A stretch of DNA of 64,000 nt from contig CAVOWP010000014.1 in assembly GCA_963700185.1 (NCBI GenBank), forward strand, positions 440,022-504,021, read 5' to 3'. Source of the DNA: AP-15 sp963700185 (GTDB lineage Bacteria > Pseudomonadota > Alphaproteobacteria > ATCC43930 > CGMCC-115725). The notes below the pieces were generated by a model, which had not been told where the DNA came from, did not search any database, and saw only the letters and a list, made by a program, of their open reading frames with translations. The position numbers were made by a program, and so were the translations under genes. The stretch's first letter is position 1, and each line of letters begins with the position of its first letter. Shown in pieces: positions 55,612-63,824 of this stretch.

Positions 55612-56721
55612 ATGATTGCTTACGCGATCCGCCGTATCGCGCTGATCATCCCGACCCTGTTCGCGATCATGGTGGTCAATTTCGTGATCGTGCAGGCCGC
55701 GCCGGGCGGGCCGGTCGAGCAGATGATCTCGCGCCTCAAAGGCAGCGATGTGAGCGCCACCGAGCGGGTCAGCGGCGGCACCGGCGAGTTCAAGACTCAG
55801 GCCGGCGGCAACGATACCCGCTACCGCGGCGCGCGCGGCCTCGACCCGGCGCTGATCAAGGAGCTCGAAAAGCAATACGGCTTCGACAAGCCGCCGCTCG
55901 AGCGCTTCTTATTGATGATGCGCAACTACATCACCTTCGATTTCGGGACCAGTTTCTTCCGCGACCGGCGCGTCGTCGATCTGATCAAGGACAAATTACC
56001 GGTTTCGATCTCGATCGGGTTGTGGACCACCCTGATCACCTACCTCGTCTCGATCCCGCTCGGCATCAGGAAAGCCGTGCGCGACGGCAGCCGGTTCGAT
56101 GTATGGACCAGCAGCGTCATCATCGTCGGCTATGCGGTGCCGAGTTTTCTCTTCGCCGTATTGCTGATCGTGCTGTTCGCCGGCGGCAGCTATCTCTCGA
56201 TCTTCCCATTGCGCGGTCTGGTCAGCGAAAATTGGGCCTCATTGTCCTGGCCAATGCGCATCGCCGATTATTTCTGGCATATCGCGTTGCCGATCACCGC
56301 ATTGGTGATCTCGGGGTTCGCCACCCTGACAATGCTGACCAAGAATTGTTTTCTGGAGGAAATCAACAAACAATACGTACTGACCGCGCGCTCCAAGGGT
56401 CTCACCGAGCGCCGCGTGCTCTACGGCCACATCTTTCGCAACGCAATGTTGCTGGTCGTCGCCGGCTTTCCGGCGGCGCTGATCGGCATCCTGTTCACCG
56501 GCTCGCTGCTGATCGAGGTGATCTTCTCGCTCGACGGCCTCGGCCTCCTCGGCTTCGAGGCGGCGATCAACCGCGATTACCCGATCATGTTCGCGACGCT
56601 CTACGTCTTCACCTTGATCGGCCTCCTCCTGAAACTGGTCAGCGATCTCACCTACATGCTGATCGACCCCCGCATCGATTTCGCCGCCCGCCGAGTTCTG
56701 ATCAGTCGGGGTCCACCGTGA
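55612..56721 (+). CDS. yejB: ABC transporter permease of the YejB type
   Basis: The 369-residue protein has six membrane segments. The N-terminal part MIAYAIRRIALIIPTLFAIM is followed by a periplasmic loop and by the EAA loop ELINKQYVLTARSKGLTERR-like segment (EEINKQYVLTARSKGL). The GSLLIEVIFSLDGLGLLGFE block is also typical. It forms half of the inner-membrane channel. The usual yejE and yejF genes do not follow; a repeat-filled gap and an unrelated SDR gene lie downstream, so the transporter here is incomplete. Confidence 0.85.
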   Translation: MIAYAIRRIALIIPTLFAIMVVNFVIVQAAPGGPVEQMISRLKGSDVSATERVSGGTGEFKTQAGGNDTRYRGARGLDPALIKELEKQYGFDKPPLERFLLMMRNYITFDFGTSFFRDRRVVDLIKDKLPVSISIGLWTTLITYLVSIPLGIRKAVRDGSRFDVWTSSVIIVGYAVPSFLFAVLLIVLFAGGSYLSIFPLRGLVSENWASLSWPMRIADYFWHIALPITALVISGFATLTMLTKNCFLEEINKQYVLTARSKGLTERRVLYGHIFRNAMLLVVAGFPAALIGILFTGSLLIEVIFSLDGLGLLGFEAAINRDYPIMFATLYVFTLIGLLLKLVSDLTYMLIDPRIDFAARRVLISRGPP

Positions 56722-57003
56722 CGTTTTGATCGATATGTGAGGACCCCCGGTCCCTCATCCCGGTGAGGGGAATTGGCTGCGCTACGCCGATGCGTGCTTG
56801 GGGACGCGCCTGTCGGCGCTCCTCAGCATGAGGAAAGTTCTTGATAACATCGAGAAAAGGTCCTCATCCTGAGGAGGCTGCGAAGCGGCCGTCTCGAACG
56901 ACGCACAGCATGGATCCACCCGGATTTCGGCTTACAGCAGTGCCGTGATGGATCTTGGGCTCTGTCGGGATGACAGGTTCAAGAGGCTGCGGACCCGGCG
57001 CCG
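56722..57003. other. Intergenic gap with palindromic repeat remnants
   Basis: The gap contains CCCTCATCCCGGTGAGGG (palindrome near 56752) and GTCCTCATCCTGAGGAGG with CGTCTCGAACGACG behind it (near 56860). Both resemble common alphaproteobacterial intergenic palindromes. No gene was found. The place is where yejE would be expected. Confidence 0.5.
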
Positions 57004-57753
57004 TCAGTAATATCCCGTGCCGCCGTTGACGTGGATGGTCTGACCGGTGATGAAGCCGCCGTCGTCGCTGACCAGAAAGAGGCAGGTGGCGGCGATCTCG
57101 TCGACATGCCCTTGACGGCCGAGTGGAATGCCGGCCGCGCCCGGCACCCGCCCCTGATACCATTCGGGATTGTCCCGGCGGGTGTCGATGCTGCCGGGGG
57201 AGACCACGTTGGCCCGGATATTCTGGGCGGCGAACTCGGAAGCGAGGGCTCGCGCCAGTCCAACGAGGCCCATTTTTGCCGCCGAGACGTGGGCGCGCCC
57301 ACTGCCGCCGGTGAAGGCGCCTTCGCCGGTGAAGAACAGGATGCGCCCATACTGGTTTTTGACCATCGACCCGATGGCCGCCTGGGTGCAGTAGAGCGCG
57401 CCATCGAGGACAACGCCCCTGACGTGCTCCCAGTCGTGTGTCGTCACCTCCGTAAAGGGCTTGTGCGGGCGGATCGCGGCATTGTTGATCAGGATGTCGA
57501 TGCGGCCGAATTCGGACATCGCCCGCGCCACCATCGCGTCGACCTGGTCTTTCTTGGCGACGTCGGCAACGACCGAGAGCGACTTGACGCCCCGGTCGCG
57601 GGCCTCGCGCGCGACGGCGTCGGCCTCGGCCTGGTTGGAGCGGGCGTTGACGACGACGTGCGCCCCTTCCCCGGCCAGCTTCAACACCGTGGCGCGGCCG
57701 ATATTGCGGCCCGAGCCGGTTACCAACGCGACTTTCCCGTCGAGCTTACCCAT
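57004..57753 (-). CDS. Short-chain dehydrogenase/reductase with His in place of the catalytic Tyr
   Basis: The 249-residue protein has the classical SDR NAD(P)-binding motif VALVTGSGRNIGRATVLKLA (TGxxxGxG) and NNAAIRPHKPF (NNAx). It ends like FabG-type proteins with FITGQTIHVNGGTGYY. The YxxxK active site reads HVSAAK, so the catalytic Tyr is replaced by His, and the usual Ser-Ser segment is TGEGAFTGG. It may be inactive, or use another proton donor. It lies downstream of the MHS carrier on the same strand, 49 bp apart. Confidence 0.8.
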   Translation of the reverse strand: MGKLDGKVALVTGSGRNIGRATVLKLAGEGAHVVVNARSNQAEADAVAREARDRGVKSLSVVADVAKKDQVDAMVARAMSEFGRIDILINNAAIRPHKPFTEVTTHDWEHVRGVVLDGALYCTQAAIGSMVKNQYGRILFFTGEGAFTGGSGRAHVSAAKMGLVGLARALASEFAAQNIRANVVSPGSIDTRRDNPEWYQGRVPGAAGIPLGRQGHVDEIAATCLFLVSDDGGFITGQTIHVNGGTGYY

Positions 57754-57802
57754 CAGTGCACCTCCATTGACAATGTTCGAGACGTGGCAGGGAAACGGTC
57801 AC

Positions 57803-59137
57803 CTAGGCGTGCTCCTGCGAGATGTCGCGGTTCGTGAGATCCGGCATCAGCGCTGTCGCGACGATCGAGACGACCGCGCAGAAGAGGATATAGACGGCGA
57901 TCACGTACCCCGAACCGAAAGCCGCGAGCAATGCGGTGGCGATCAATGGCGCGGGACCGCCGGCGATGACCGAGGCGAGCTGATAGCCGATCGAGCAGCC
58001 GCTGTAGCGCAGCCGCGGCGTGAAGCATTCCGCGATCAGCGCGGCCTGCGGGCCGTACATCAGGTCGTGCGGCACAAAGGAGAGGATGATGCCGAGAAAG
58101 ATCCAGGCCGGCACCATCGTGTTCAGCATCGCGAAGTAGATGAAGCCGAATATCCCGGTCGCGACCGAGCCGATCAGATAGATGCGCTTGCGGCCGAACC
58201 GGTCCGACAGATGCCCGGCGAGCGGGATCGTGACAAACGACACCAGTCCCGCAGCAATCAGCGCCGTCAGAAGAAAATCGCGCGAGGTGTGCAGAACCTG
58301 GGTGCCATAGGTGAAGACAAAGGCGAGGTAGATGTAGGCGGGGGCCTGCTCGGCCATCCGAGCGAAGGCCGATAGGATGATTTGTTTCGGCTGGCGTTTG
58401 ATGACTTCGAGCACGGGGACCCGTTCGATCCGCTCTTCCGCAACCAGGCGCCGAAAGACCGGCGTCTCCAGGATGCCGAGCCGGATGTAGAGCCCGACCG
58501 CGACCATGACGATGCTGAGCATGAACGGGATGCGCCAGCCCCAGACGAGGAACTGGTCGCCTGAAAGGGCGCTGAATACCAATACCGCCAAATTTGCCAA
58601 CAGCAGCCCGGCGGGCCCGCCGAATTGCGGCCAAGAGGTGATGAAGCCGCGATGGCGGTTGGTTCGCGCCCATTCCATGGCCAGCAACACCGAGCCGCCC
58701 CATTCCCCGCCGACCCCGATCCCCTGGATAAAGCGGATGATCGTGAGGATGACGGCGCCCCAGATGCCGATCGAGTCGTAGGTCGGGACAAACCCCACCG
58801 CGAACGTCGCCAACCCGGTCGTCAAGAGGGTCGCGATCAACGTCGCCTTGCGCCCGATGCGATCGCCGAAATGACCGAAGAACGCCGCCCCGATCGGCCG
58901 GGCGATAAAGCCGACGGTATAGATCGCAAACGCCTGCAGCACGCCGACCAGCGGGTCGGATTCGGGGAAGAAAAGCTTGCCGAAGGCTAAGCCCGTGACG
59001 ATGCTATAGAGGAGGAAGTCGTACCACTCGATCGTCGTGCCGACCGTGCTCGCGATCACCGCCCGCCGCAGTTGCGCGCGGTGATCCGCCTCGGACAGAG
59101 GGCGTGATGCAATGTCTGATGCAATGTCTATCGTCAT
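57803..59137 (-). CDS. MHS-family MFS transporter (metabolite:H+ symporter)
   Basis: The 444-residue protein has 12 membrane segments and MHS-type signatures: VGTTIEWYDFLLYSIVTGLA in TM1, GAAFFGHFGDRIGRKATLI (motif A), LLTTGLATFAVGFVPTYDSI, and RFIQGIGVGGEWGGSVLLAMEWA in TM4. These carry dicarboxylates, compatible solutes or aromatic acids. The ATG at 59137 is preferred because CAAGGAGGAAGCG lies upstream. A 12-bp tandem repeat (GATGCAATGTCT, twice) in the N-terminal codons gives IASDIASD. Confidence 0.85.
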   Translation of the reverse strand: MTIDIASDIASRPLSEADHRAQLRRAVIASTVGTTIEWYDFLLYSIVTGLAFGKLFFPESDPLVGVLQAFAIYTVGFIARPIGAAFFGHFGDRIGRKATLIATLLTTGLATFAVGFVPTYDSIGIWGAVILTIIRFIQGIGVGGEWGGSVLLAMEWARTNRHRGFITSWPQFGGPAGLLLANLAVLVFSALSGDQFLVWGWRIPFMLSIVMVAVGLYIRLGILETPVFRRLVAEERIERVPVLEVIKRQPKQIILSAFARMAEQAPAYIYLAFVFTYGTQVLHTSRDFLLTALIAAGLVSFVTIPLAGHLSDRFGRKRIYLIGSVATGIFGFIYFAMLNTMVPAWIFLGIILSFVPHDLMYGPQAALIAECFTPRLRYSGCSIGYQLASVIAGGPAPLIATALLAAFGSGYVIAVYILFCAVVSIVATALMPDLTNRDISQEHA

Positions 59138-59334
59138 CCCGGCGCTTCCTCCTTGACGCTTGCTTCCCGGATTATTCCAGGCATTAGCCGCCCTATGATC
59201 AGCCCATCGGCCCGCGTAGGCAACACCTGGCGCCGGTTCAGTCCAAATCGATCCCCATGCCTTGGTTGAAGAGTAAGACCGGGTGTTCTGCCTAGAGCCG
59301 TTCGCAATCACAGCTTGTGTAGGCCTATCCCCCT

Positions 59335-59510
59335 TTGCTGCATCTGCAGCGAATCTACAGCAAAACTCTCCGAAAGGTTGCAGCGTATACCCGCCCCTCA
59401 GAAACGCTCTGCCTAAATGACGGTCGATGTCTCAAGACCCGCCGAGGACGACAGCTTAGTATGCGAACATGGCAAATTTAGGATCATCGCAACAAAACCG
59501 TTGGCAACAG
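59335..59510 (+). repeat. Dispersed repeat R, copy 4, with extended downstream block
   Basis: TTGCTGCATCTGCAGCGAAT, CTACAGCAAAACTCTCC and AAAGGTTGCAGC match the copies at 7250 (reverse), 15155 and 41403. A block at 59432-59500 (CAAGACCCG ... GGCAAATTTAGG ... ATCGCAACAAAA) also resembles the block after copy 3. It lies upstream of the MHS carrier start, in a 600-bp gap without any gene (59138-59760). Confidence 0.65.
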
Positions 59511-59759
59511 AAGCATACTTACCTCCCCGGCCCGCTAGCGAGGCCACTGCTCGGGTGATGCCGGAGTGGGCGTGATGATCCGCCCAAGGTTAAGGGGCGA
59601 GGTAGCCAAGAAAAGTTTGCGGGAGACGCTCGGCGGCAGAAGGCTGGCTTGATTTACCCCCGATTTAGCCACGTTAGCCAGATTTTACTACTCCAATCAA
59701 AGTTGTCGCTTAATTTATCGGCTGGCAAAGCTTTTCACCCCCCTGGAGATGGCTTTTTA

Positions 59760-60201
59760 GTCCGCATTCCCCGGATGAAGCGACGATTTTGAGCGCGTTC
59801 ATCCCGATTCCGGCATAATATTCAGTATCTTATAGTGGATCGAACAGGACGGCTCTGGGGGACCCAACGGGTGAAGCGGATAGGGTGCGCTGAGGCTCGA
59901 TTTTGACCGCCGTCTGATGCTTCAGTTTCGCGGCGCAGTGATCACCTCCGACGCCGGGCTCCTGGCGTATCGCGAATTGGATGACATCTTCGGCTTGACC
60001 GACACGGGGGCCGATACGCTCGCCGATGCGCGCACCGGCAAGAACGGCCGCCATCGCCTGGTCGGCTTGCTGCGGCAATCCGTCTTCGGACGGCTCGCCG
60101 GCTACGAGGACGTGAACGACGCCGACCGGCTGTTCCGCGATCCGGCGATCGCCGGGTCCGCCGCCGCGGCCAGCCAGATGGGTCGCCTTGAAACGGAGTG
60201 A
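59760..60201 (+). pseudogene. Truncated IS1380-family transposase, copy 1
   Basis: From the shared CGCATTCCCCGGATGA block (59764) onward the DNA resembles the second copy at 62384. It encodes RLDFDRRLMLQ-like text in one frame and FRGAVITSDAGLLAYRELDD, GRHRLVGLLRQSVFGRLAGY and EDVNDADRLFRDPAIAG in another. Relative to copy 2 it has a small internal deletion before SQMGR and stops at about 60200. Only the N-terminal third remains, so it cannot transpose. Confidence 0.8.
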
Positions 60202-60506
60202 GCTGCGCCTCGATGAAGGTAAAGGTGCAAGTTCGGGCACCGCTGGGGGGCAATCCGTCCTTCCCGTTGCCTACGGCACCAGCCGCGCTCAAATTTTGTT
60301 GCCACACCGGCAACACCTGGCGGACTATCGCGTTCACCGGCCCCGGAATCCGGGGAATGTGAACTATCATCGGGAAATCATGTGAGTCTGTCACCACAGG
60401 CATCAAAAAGACGGAGATCGGCGGGGCCTCGTGCAGATACAATTTCCCGCGCCGCGGCGTTTTTATTTGGGCGTCAATAATTCTTTTTTCAAACCAACTT
60501 ATCAGC
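60202..60506. other. Gap before the exosortase-like gene, possible lost N-terminal codons
   Basis: No complete gene is visible. The frame of the exosortase-like protein stays open upstream of 60507 back to about 60367 and encodes another hydrophobic segment (RGVFIWASIILFSNQLISVI), which looks like the first membrane helix of that protein. No good start codon is found in that frame, so the native start may have been lost or hidden by an indel. Confidence 0.45.
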
Positions 60507-61210
60507 GTGATAAGCGGATCGTCGTCGGCTTCGGTCGGGGAGCTAATCTCCGACCTCTGCGCGGTCGGCATCTTCCAATACATGGCGTGGTACGCCATCT
60601 TCCGTCTTCTCGTCTCGAGCGATCAAGTGCGGGTGGCTCGACGGCGGGATGTCCTGATCATTACGACACTTTGTCTGCTCGTTTTTCTGCCGACGAGCCG
60701 AATGATCTGGGTTGCTGCGGCTGGTGTCGCCGTTTATCTATTGATTTGCAATAGTGGCGATCTCAGCATACGTGCAGCTGGGATCGTGCTCGCAGCCCTC
60801 TCGGTTCAAGAATTTTGGGGGCATATTTTCTTTCAACTCATCGCTTTTCCCCTGCTTCATGCCGAGACGGCGGTGGTGGGAACGATGCTGCAACTCACCC
60901 GGGCTGGAACGGTATGGCACGACAACGTCATCACGACGCCGAGCGGCCACGGAATCCTATTATATCCTTATTGCTCATCATTTCACAATGTGTCCGTGGC
61001 ATTACTTTGCTGGGTGACGGTGACTAGGCTGGGTATCTGAATTGGCGGGGGTATGATTTTGTTGTGGGAGGCCTGGTTGCTGGCACGATGATCCTGTTGA
61101 ACACTGCGAGGCTATATTTAATGGCTCTGGACGTTAATTCCTTTCATTATTGGCATGACGGTATGGGGTCCGAAATCTTCGGCGTTGGTGCATCGCTCTC
61201 GATTCTCTAA
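60507..61210 (+). pseudogene. Exosortase/archaeosortase-like membrane protein, one frameshift
   Basis: The protein is almost all membrane helix. In the first frame (to about 61030) it has RDVLIITTLCLLVFLPTSRM, AAGIVLAALSVQEFWGHIFF and the Cys box HGILLYPYCSSFHNVSVALL. A one-base shift at about 61032 continues as YLNWRGYDFVVGGLVAGTMI, then LLNTARLYLMAL and FHYWHDGMGSEIF. The exosortase triad Cys / Arg (NxxR) / His (HDGxG) is thus present across the shift. Such enzymes recognise a C-terminal motif-helix-basic tail and process it in the inner membrane. The start (GTG 60507) is uncertain because an extra helix is open upstream. Confidence 0.7.
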
Positions 61211-61247
61211 TCACCCTTTACGGATCTAGGCGGTTCATGCGCCAAAT

Positions 61248-61864
61248 ATGAAGGCTTGGCTGCCGCATATAATCTTCGCGGGCATTCTCGTGGCGTCGGT
61301 TGCCGCCAACGACGCAAGGCATCGACGTGCTCACAGAAAGCGACAACATCGAGCCGGCCGTGATCCACGTTGCGCGATCGCATGGCTTGACGCTGCGAGA
61401 GGAAATGACGACGGCCAAGGGACCTGTCCGCGCGTTGGTATTTGACGCCCCCGGCTGCGGGCAACCGGTGGTGATCGCCTTGCTCTCTGTGACATTCGAG
61501 GAAGAGCCTATCTTAGCGCCAGTCCGTGAACAGCGCGATGTGGTGCGCTATGTTTATTTCGACCGCACCTGGAACCTACCCGACCGTCTCGCGGTCTTCT
61601 TCGAATGGAAGAAACACAAGGCACTCGCGTTATTTGGTCTGACGCAGTACGTACCGTCTCGATTCTGCTGCGTCTTGCGTCGCCTCCAGGCTGTGAGTTT
61701 GTCGACACAATAGACTGGCGGCTCGTTTGGAACCGCGACTACCTCACGGCCGCGCCGGATACGGACACTATGACGAATTAGACCCGGTGGACGAATTTGA
61801 TCTGTATTCTGTAGCGGCGAATGTCTTAGCCCTCTTCCACGGGGGGGCGCCACATCCTGGGTGA
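61248..61864 (+). pseudogene. Exported protein of unknown function next to the exosortase, several frame breaks
   Basis: From ATG 61248 the product begins MKAWLPHIIFAGILVASVAA, a signal peptide or anchor. Frame changes at about 61315, 61600 and 61745 are needed to read IDVLTESDNIEPAVIHVARS, LTLREEMTTAKGPVRALVFD, VYFDRTWNLPDRLAVFF, ETQGTRVIWSDAVRTVSILL, CEFVDTIDWRLVWNRDYLTA and YDELDPVDEFDLYSVAANVL. The joined protein is about 205 residues. I do not recognise the family. It starts 37 bp after the exosortase stop and is probably cotranscribed, which suggests an accessory role. Confidence 0.5.
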
Positions 61865-62004
61865 CCGGGCTCAGCTCCGCTGTTCCGTGACCTCAGCGAA
61901 GAAGTCTCGAACAACATGTCATGTAACCGGGACCTACTGGACGTGGGCGCTTCCGGCGCCAGTATCCACTTGTGTATATATCTGTAACGAATTCCTTAAG
62001 GAGA

Positions 62005-62231
62005 TTACCGCTTGCGATTTAAGAATTTCGCACCAAGCAATACACCGCCGACCGCCAGCGCAGCTGGAAGGCCAAAACCAATCAGTGGTAGTCTGGTGCA
62101 CCTTGCTGGTTTTGACCTTGATTATTAGCGCCCTGCTGGTTTTGACCTTGATTATTACCGCCCTGATTTTGCTGAGCGAATGTGGGCATGGCACCAATGC
62201 AAAGCCAAATGGCGAGCAAAGCTACTTTCAT
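62005..62231 (-). pseudogene. Tiny secreted N/Q/G-repeat protein with a probable exosortase sorting tail, one frameshift
   Basis: The minus-strand ATG at 62231 has a very strong ribosome-binding site (GGAGGAGGGAG). The product starts MKVALLAIWLCIGAMPTFAQ, a clear signal peptide. It continues with two copies of a nine-residue NNQGQNQQGA-type repeat encoded by a 27-bp tandem DNA repeat (about 62100-62165), then GAPDY and a TGA. Shifting one base at about 62083 gives instead LIGFGLPAALAVGG VLLGAKFLNRKR and a stop at 62005. That is a hydrophobic helix with a basic end, the shape of exosortase-type C-terminal signals. Mature length would be near 55 residues. The tail is inference from the shift. 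Confidence 0.55.
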
Positions 62232-62473
62232 CGGCTCCCTCCTCCAACCGGGATTTAGCCACCCGTACAAAATCGAAATCCATACAGCACAAAATCATGA
62301 GTTATACGCGCCGTCAAGCACCTGGCCTCACGCCTTTGAAGAGAAAGCCTTTTAATGTACCGATGAGTGATAACCTCCTGAACCCGCATTCCCCGGATGA
62401 GGTTTTTGAGCGCGCTCGCGGCGGCAATTCTGGGTTAAAATTCAGGAGTTGTGGGGGATCGAACGGGGCGGCG

Positions 62474-63824
62474 ATGGCGGACCCGGCGGGTGAAGCGGAT
62501 AGGGGCGCGCTGAGGCTCGATTTCGACCGCCGCCTGATGCTTCGGTTTCGCGGTTCCGCGATCACCTCCGATGCCGGATTGCTGGCCTATCGCGAACTGG
62601 ACGACGCGCTCGGTCTGACCGACACGGGTGGCGAGAGCTTGCCGAGGCGCGCACCGGCAGGAACCGCCGGCACCTGTTGGTCGGCTTGCTGCGGCAGTCG
62701 GTATTCGGGCGGCTGGCCGGCTACGAGGACGTGAACGACGCCGAGCGGTTGTGCCGCGATCCGGCGATGCGCTGGGTGGTCGGCGACCGGGCGATCGATG
62801 GGTCGGCGGCCTCGGCCAGCCAGATGGGCCGCTTCGAGACCGAGTGGCTGACCCGGCCGGAGAACCTCGCCGCTCTCGCCGATCTGCCGGGCCAGTGGAT
62901 CGACAAGGTGCACCAGCGGCGACCGCCGAGGATCGTCGTGCTCGACATGGATTCGAGCGAGAGCCCGACCTATGGCGAGCAGGAAGGCAGCGCCTACAAC
63001 GGCCATTTCGGCTGCACCTGCTATCACCCGCTGTTCGTGTTCAACCAACTCGGCGATCTGGAGCGGTGTGCGCTGCGTTCGGGCAACGTGCACAGCGCTG
63101 AGGGCTGGCGCGCGGTGCTGGAGCCGGTGATCGCCCGCTACCGGGGCACGGTGAAGCGTCTCTATTTTCGCGGCGACGCGGCCTTCGCCAACCCGGAGAT
63201 CTACGAGTTCCTCGAAGCCGAAGGAATGGGTTATGCGATCCGTCTGCCGGCCAACCGGGTGTTGCAGGACAAGATCGGCTACCTGCTGAAGCGCCCGGTC
63301 GGGCGACCGCCGCACGAGGTGCGCCGCTACTATGCCAGCTTCAGCTATCAGGCGCAGAGCTCTGGAACAAAGCCCGGCGAGTGGTGGCCAAGGTCGAGTG
63401 GCACCCCGGCGAGCTTTATCCGCGCGTCGGCTTCATCGTCACCAACCTGGCGCGGCCGGCCGAGCGCGTGGTCGCCTTCTACAACCAGCGCGGCACCGCG
63501 GAGCAGTGCATCAAGGAGGGCAAGGGCGCGGTCAAATGGACGCGGCTGTCGTGCCGATCCTTCGCCGCCAACGCCGTCCGCCTTCAGCTCCATGCGCTCG
63601 CCTACAACCTCGGCAATTTCATGCGGACGCTGGCGATGCCGAAGACGGCGGAGCCGTGGTCGCTGACCAGCCTGCGCGAGAAGCTGATCAAGATCGGCGC
63701 CAAGGTCGTCAGCCACGGCCGCTATGTCACCTTCCAGATGGCCGAGGTCGCGGTGCCGCGGCAGATGTTCCAGGAAATCCTGTCGCTGATCGCCCGGCTG
63801 CGGGCACCGCCGGCGCCGGCATGA
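62474..63824 (+). pseudogene. IS1380-family transposase, copy 2, two frameshifts
   Basis: Joined across shifts at about 62640 and 63360, the protein reads MADPAGEADRGALRLDFDRR, ITSDAGLLAYRELDDALGLT, GLLRQSVFGRLAGYEDVNDA, IVVLDMDSSESPTYGEQEGS (catalytic Asp region), LYFRGDAAFANPEIYEFLEA (second Asp) and VVAFYNQRGTAEQCIKEGKG (Glu region). This is the IS1380 DDE layout at about 450 residues. The element's right end probably lies within or beyond 63825-64000, where no gene could be identified. The left end could not be fixed; GGGATTTAGCCAC near 62250 resembles CCGATTTAGCCAC near 59660 upstream of copy 1. Confidence 0.8.

Noticed and set aside
59942..60598. 218-codon minus-strand frame across the truncated IS1380 copy and the exosortase start
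   Set aside because: It spans two unrelated segments, has no ribosome-binding site and lacks any motif.
62096..62173. Tandem 27-bp repeat considered as a CRISPR or VNTR locus
   Set aside because: Only two units, no spacers, and the repeat is in frame within a gene with signal peptide and strong ribosome-binding site.
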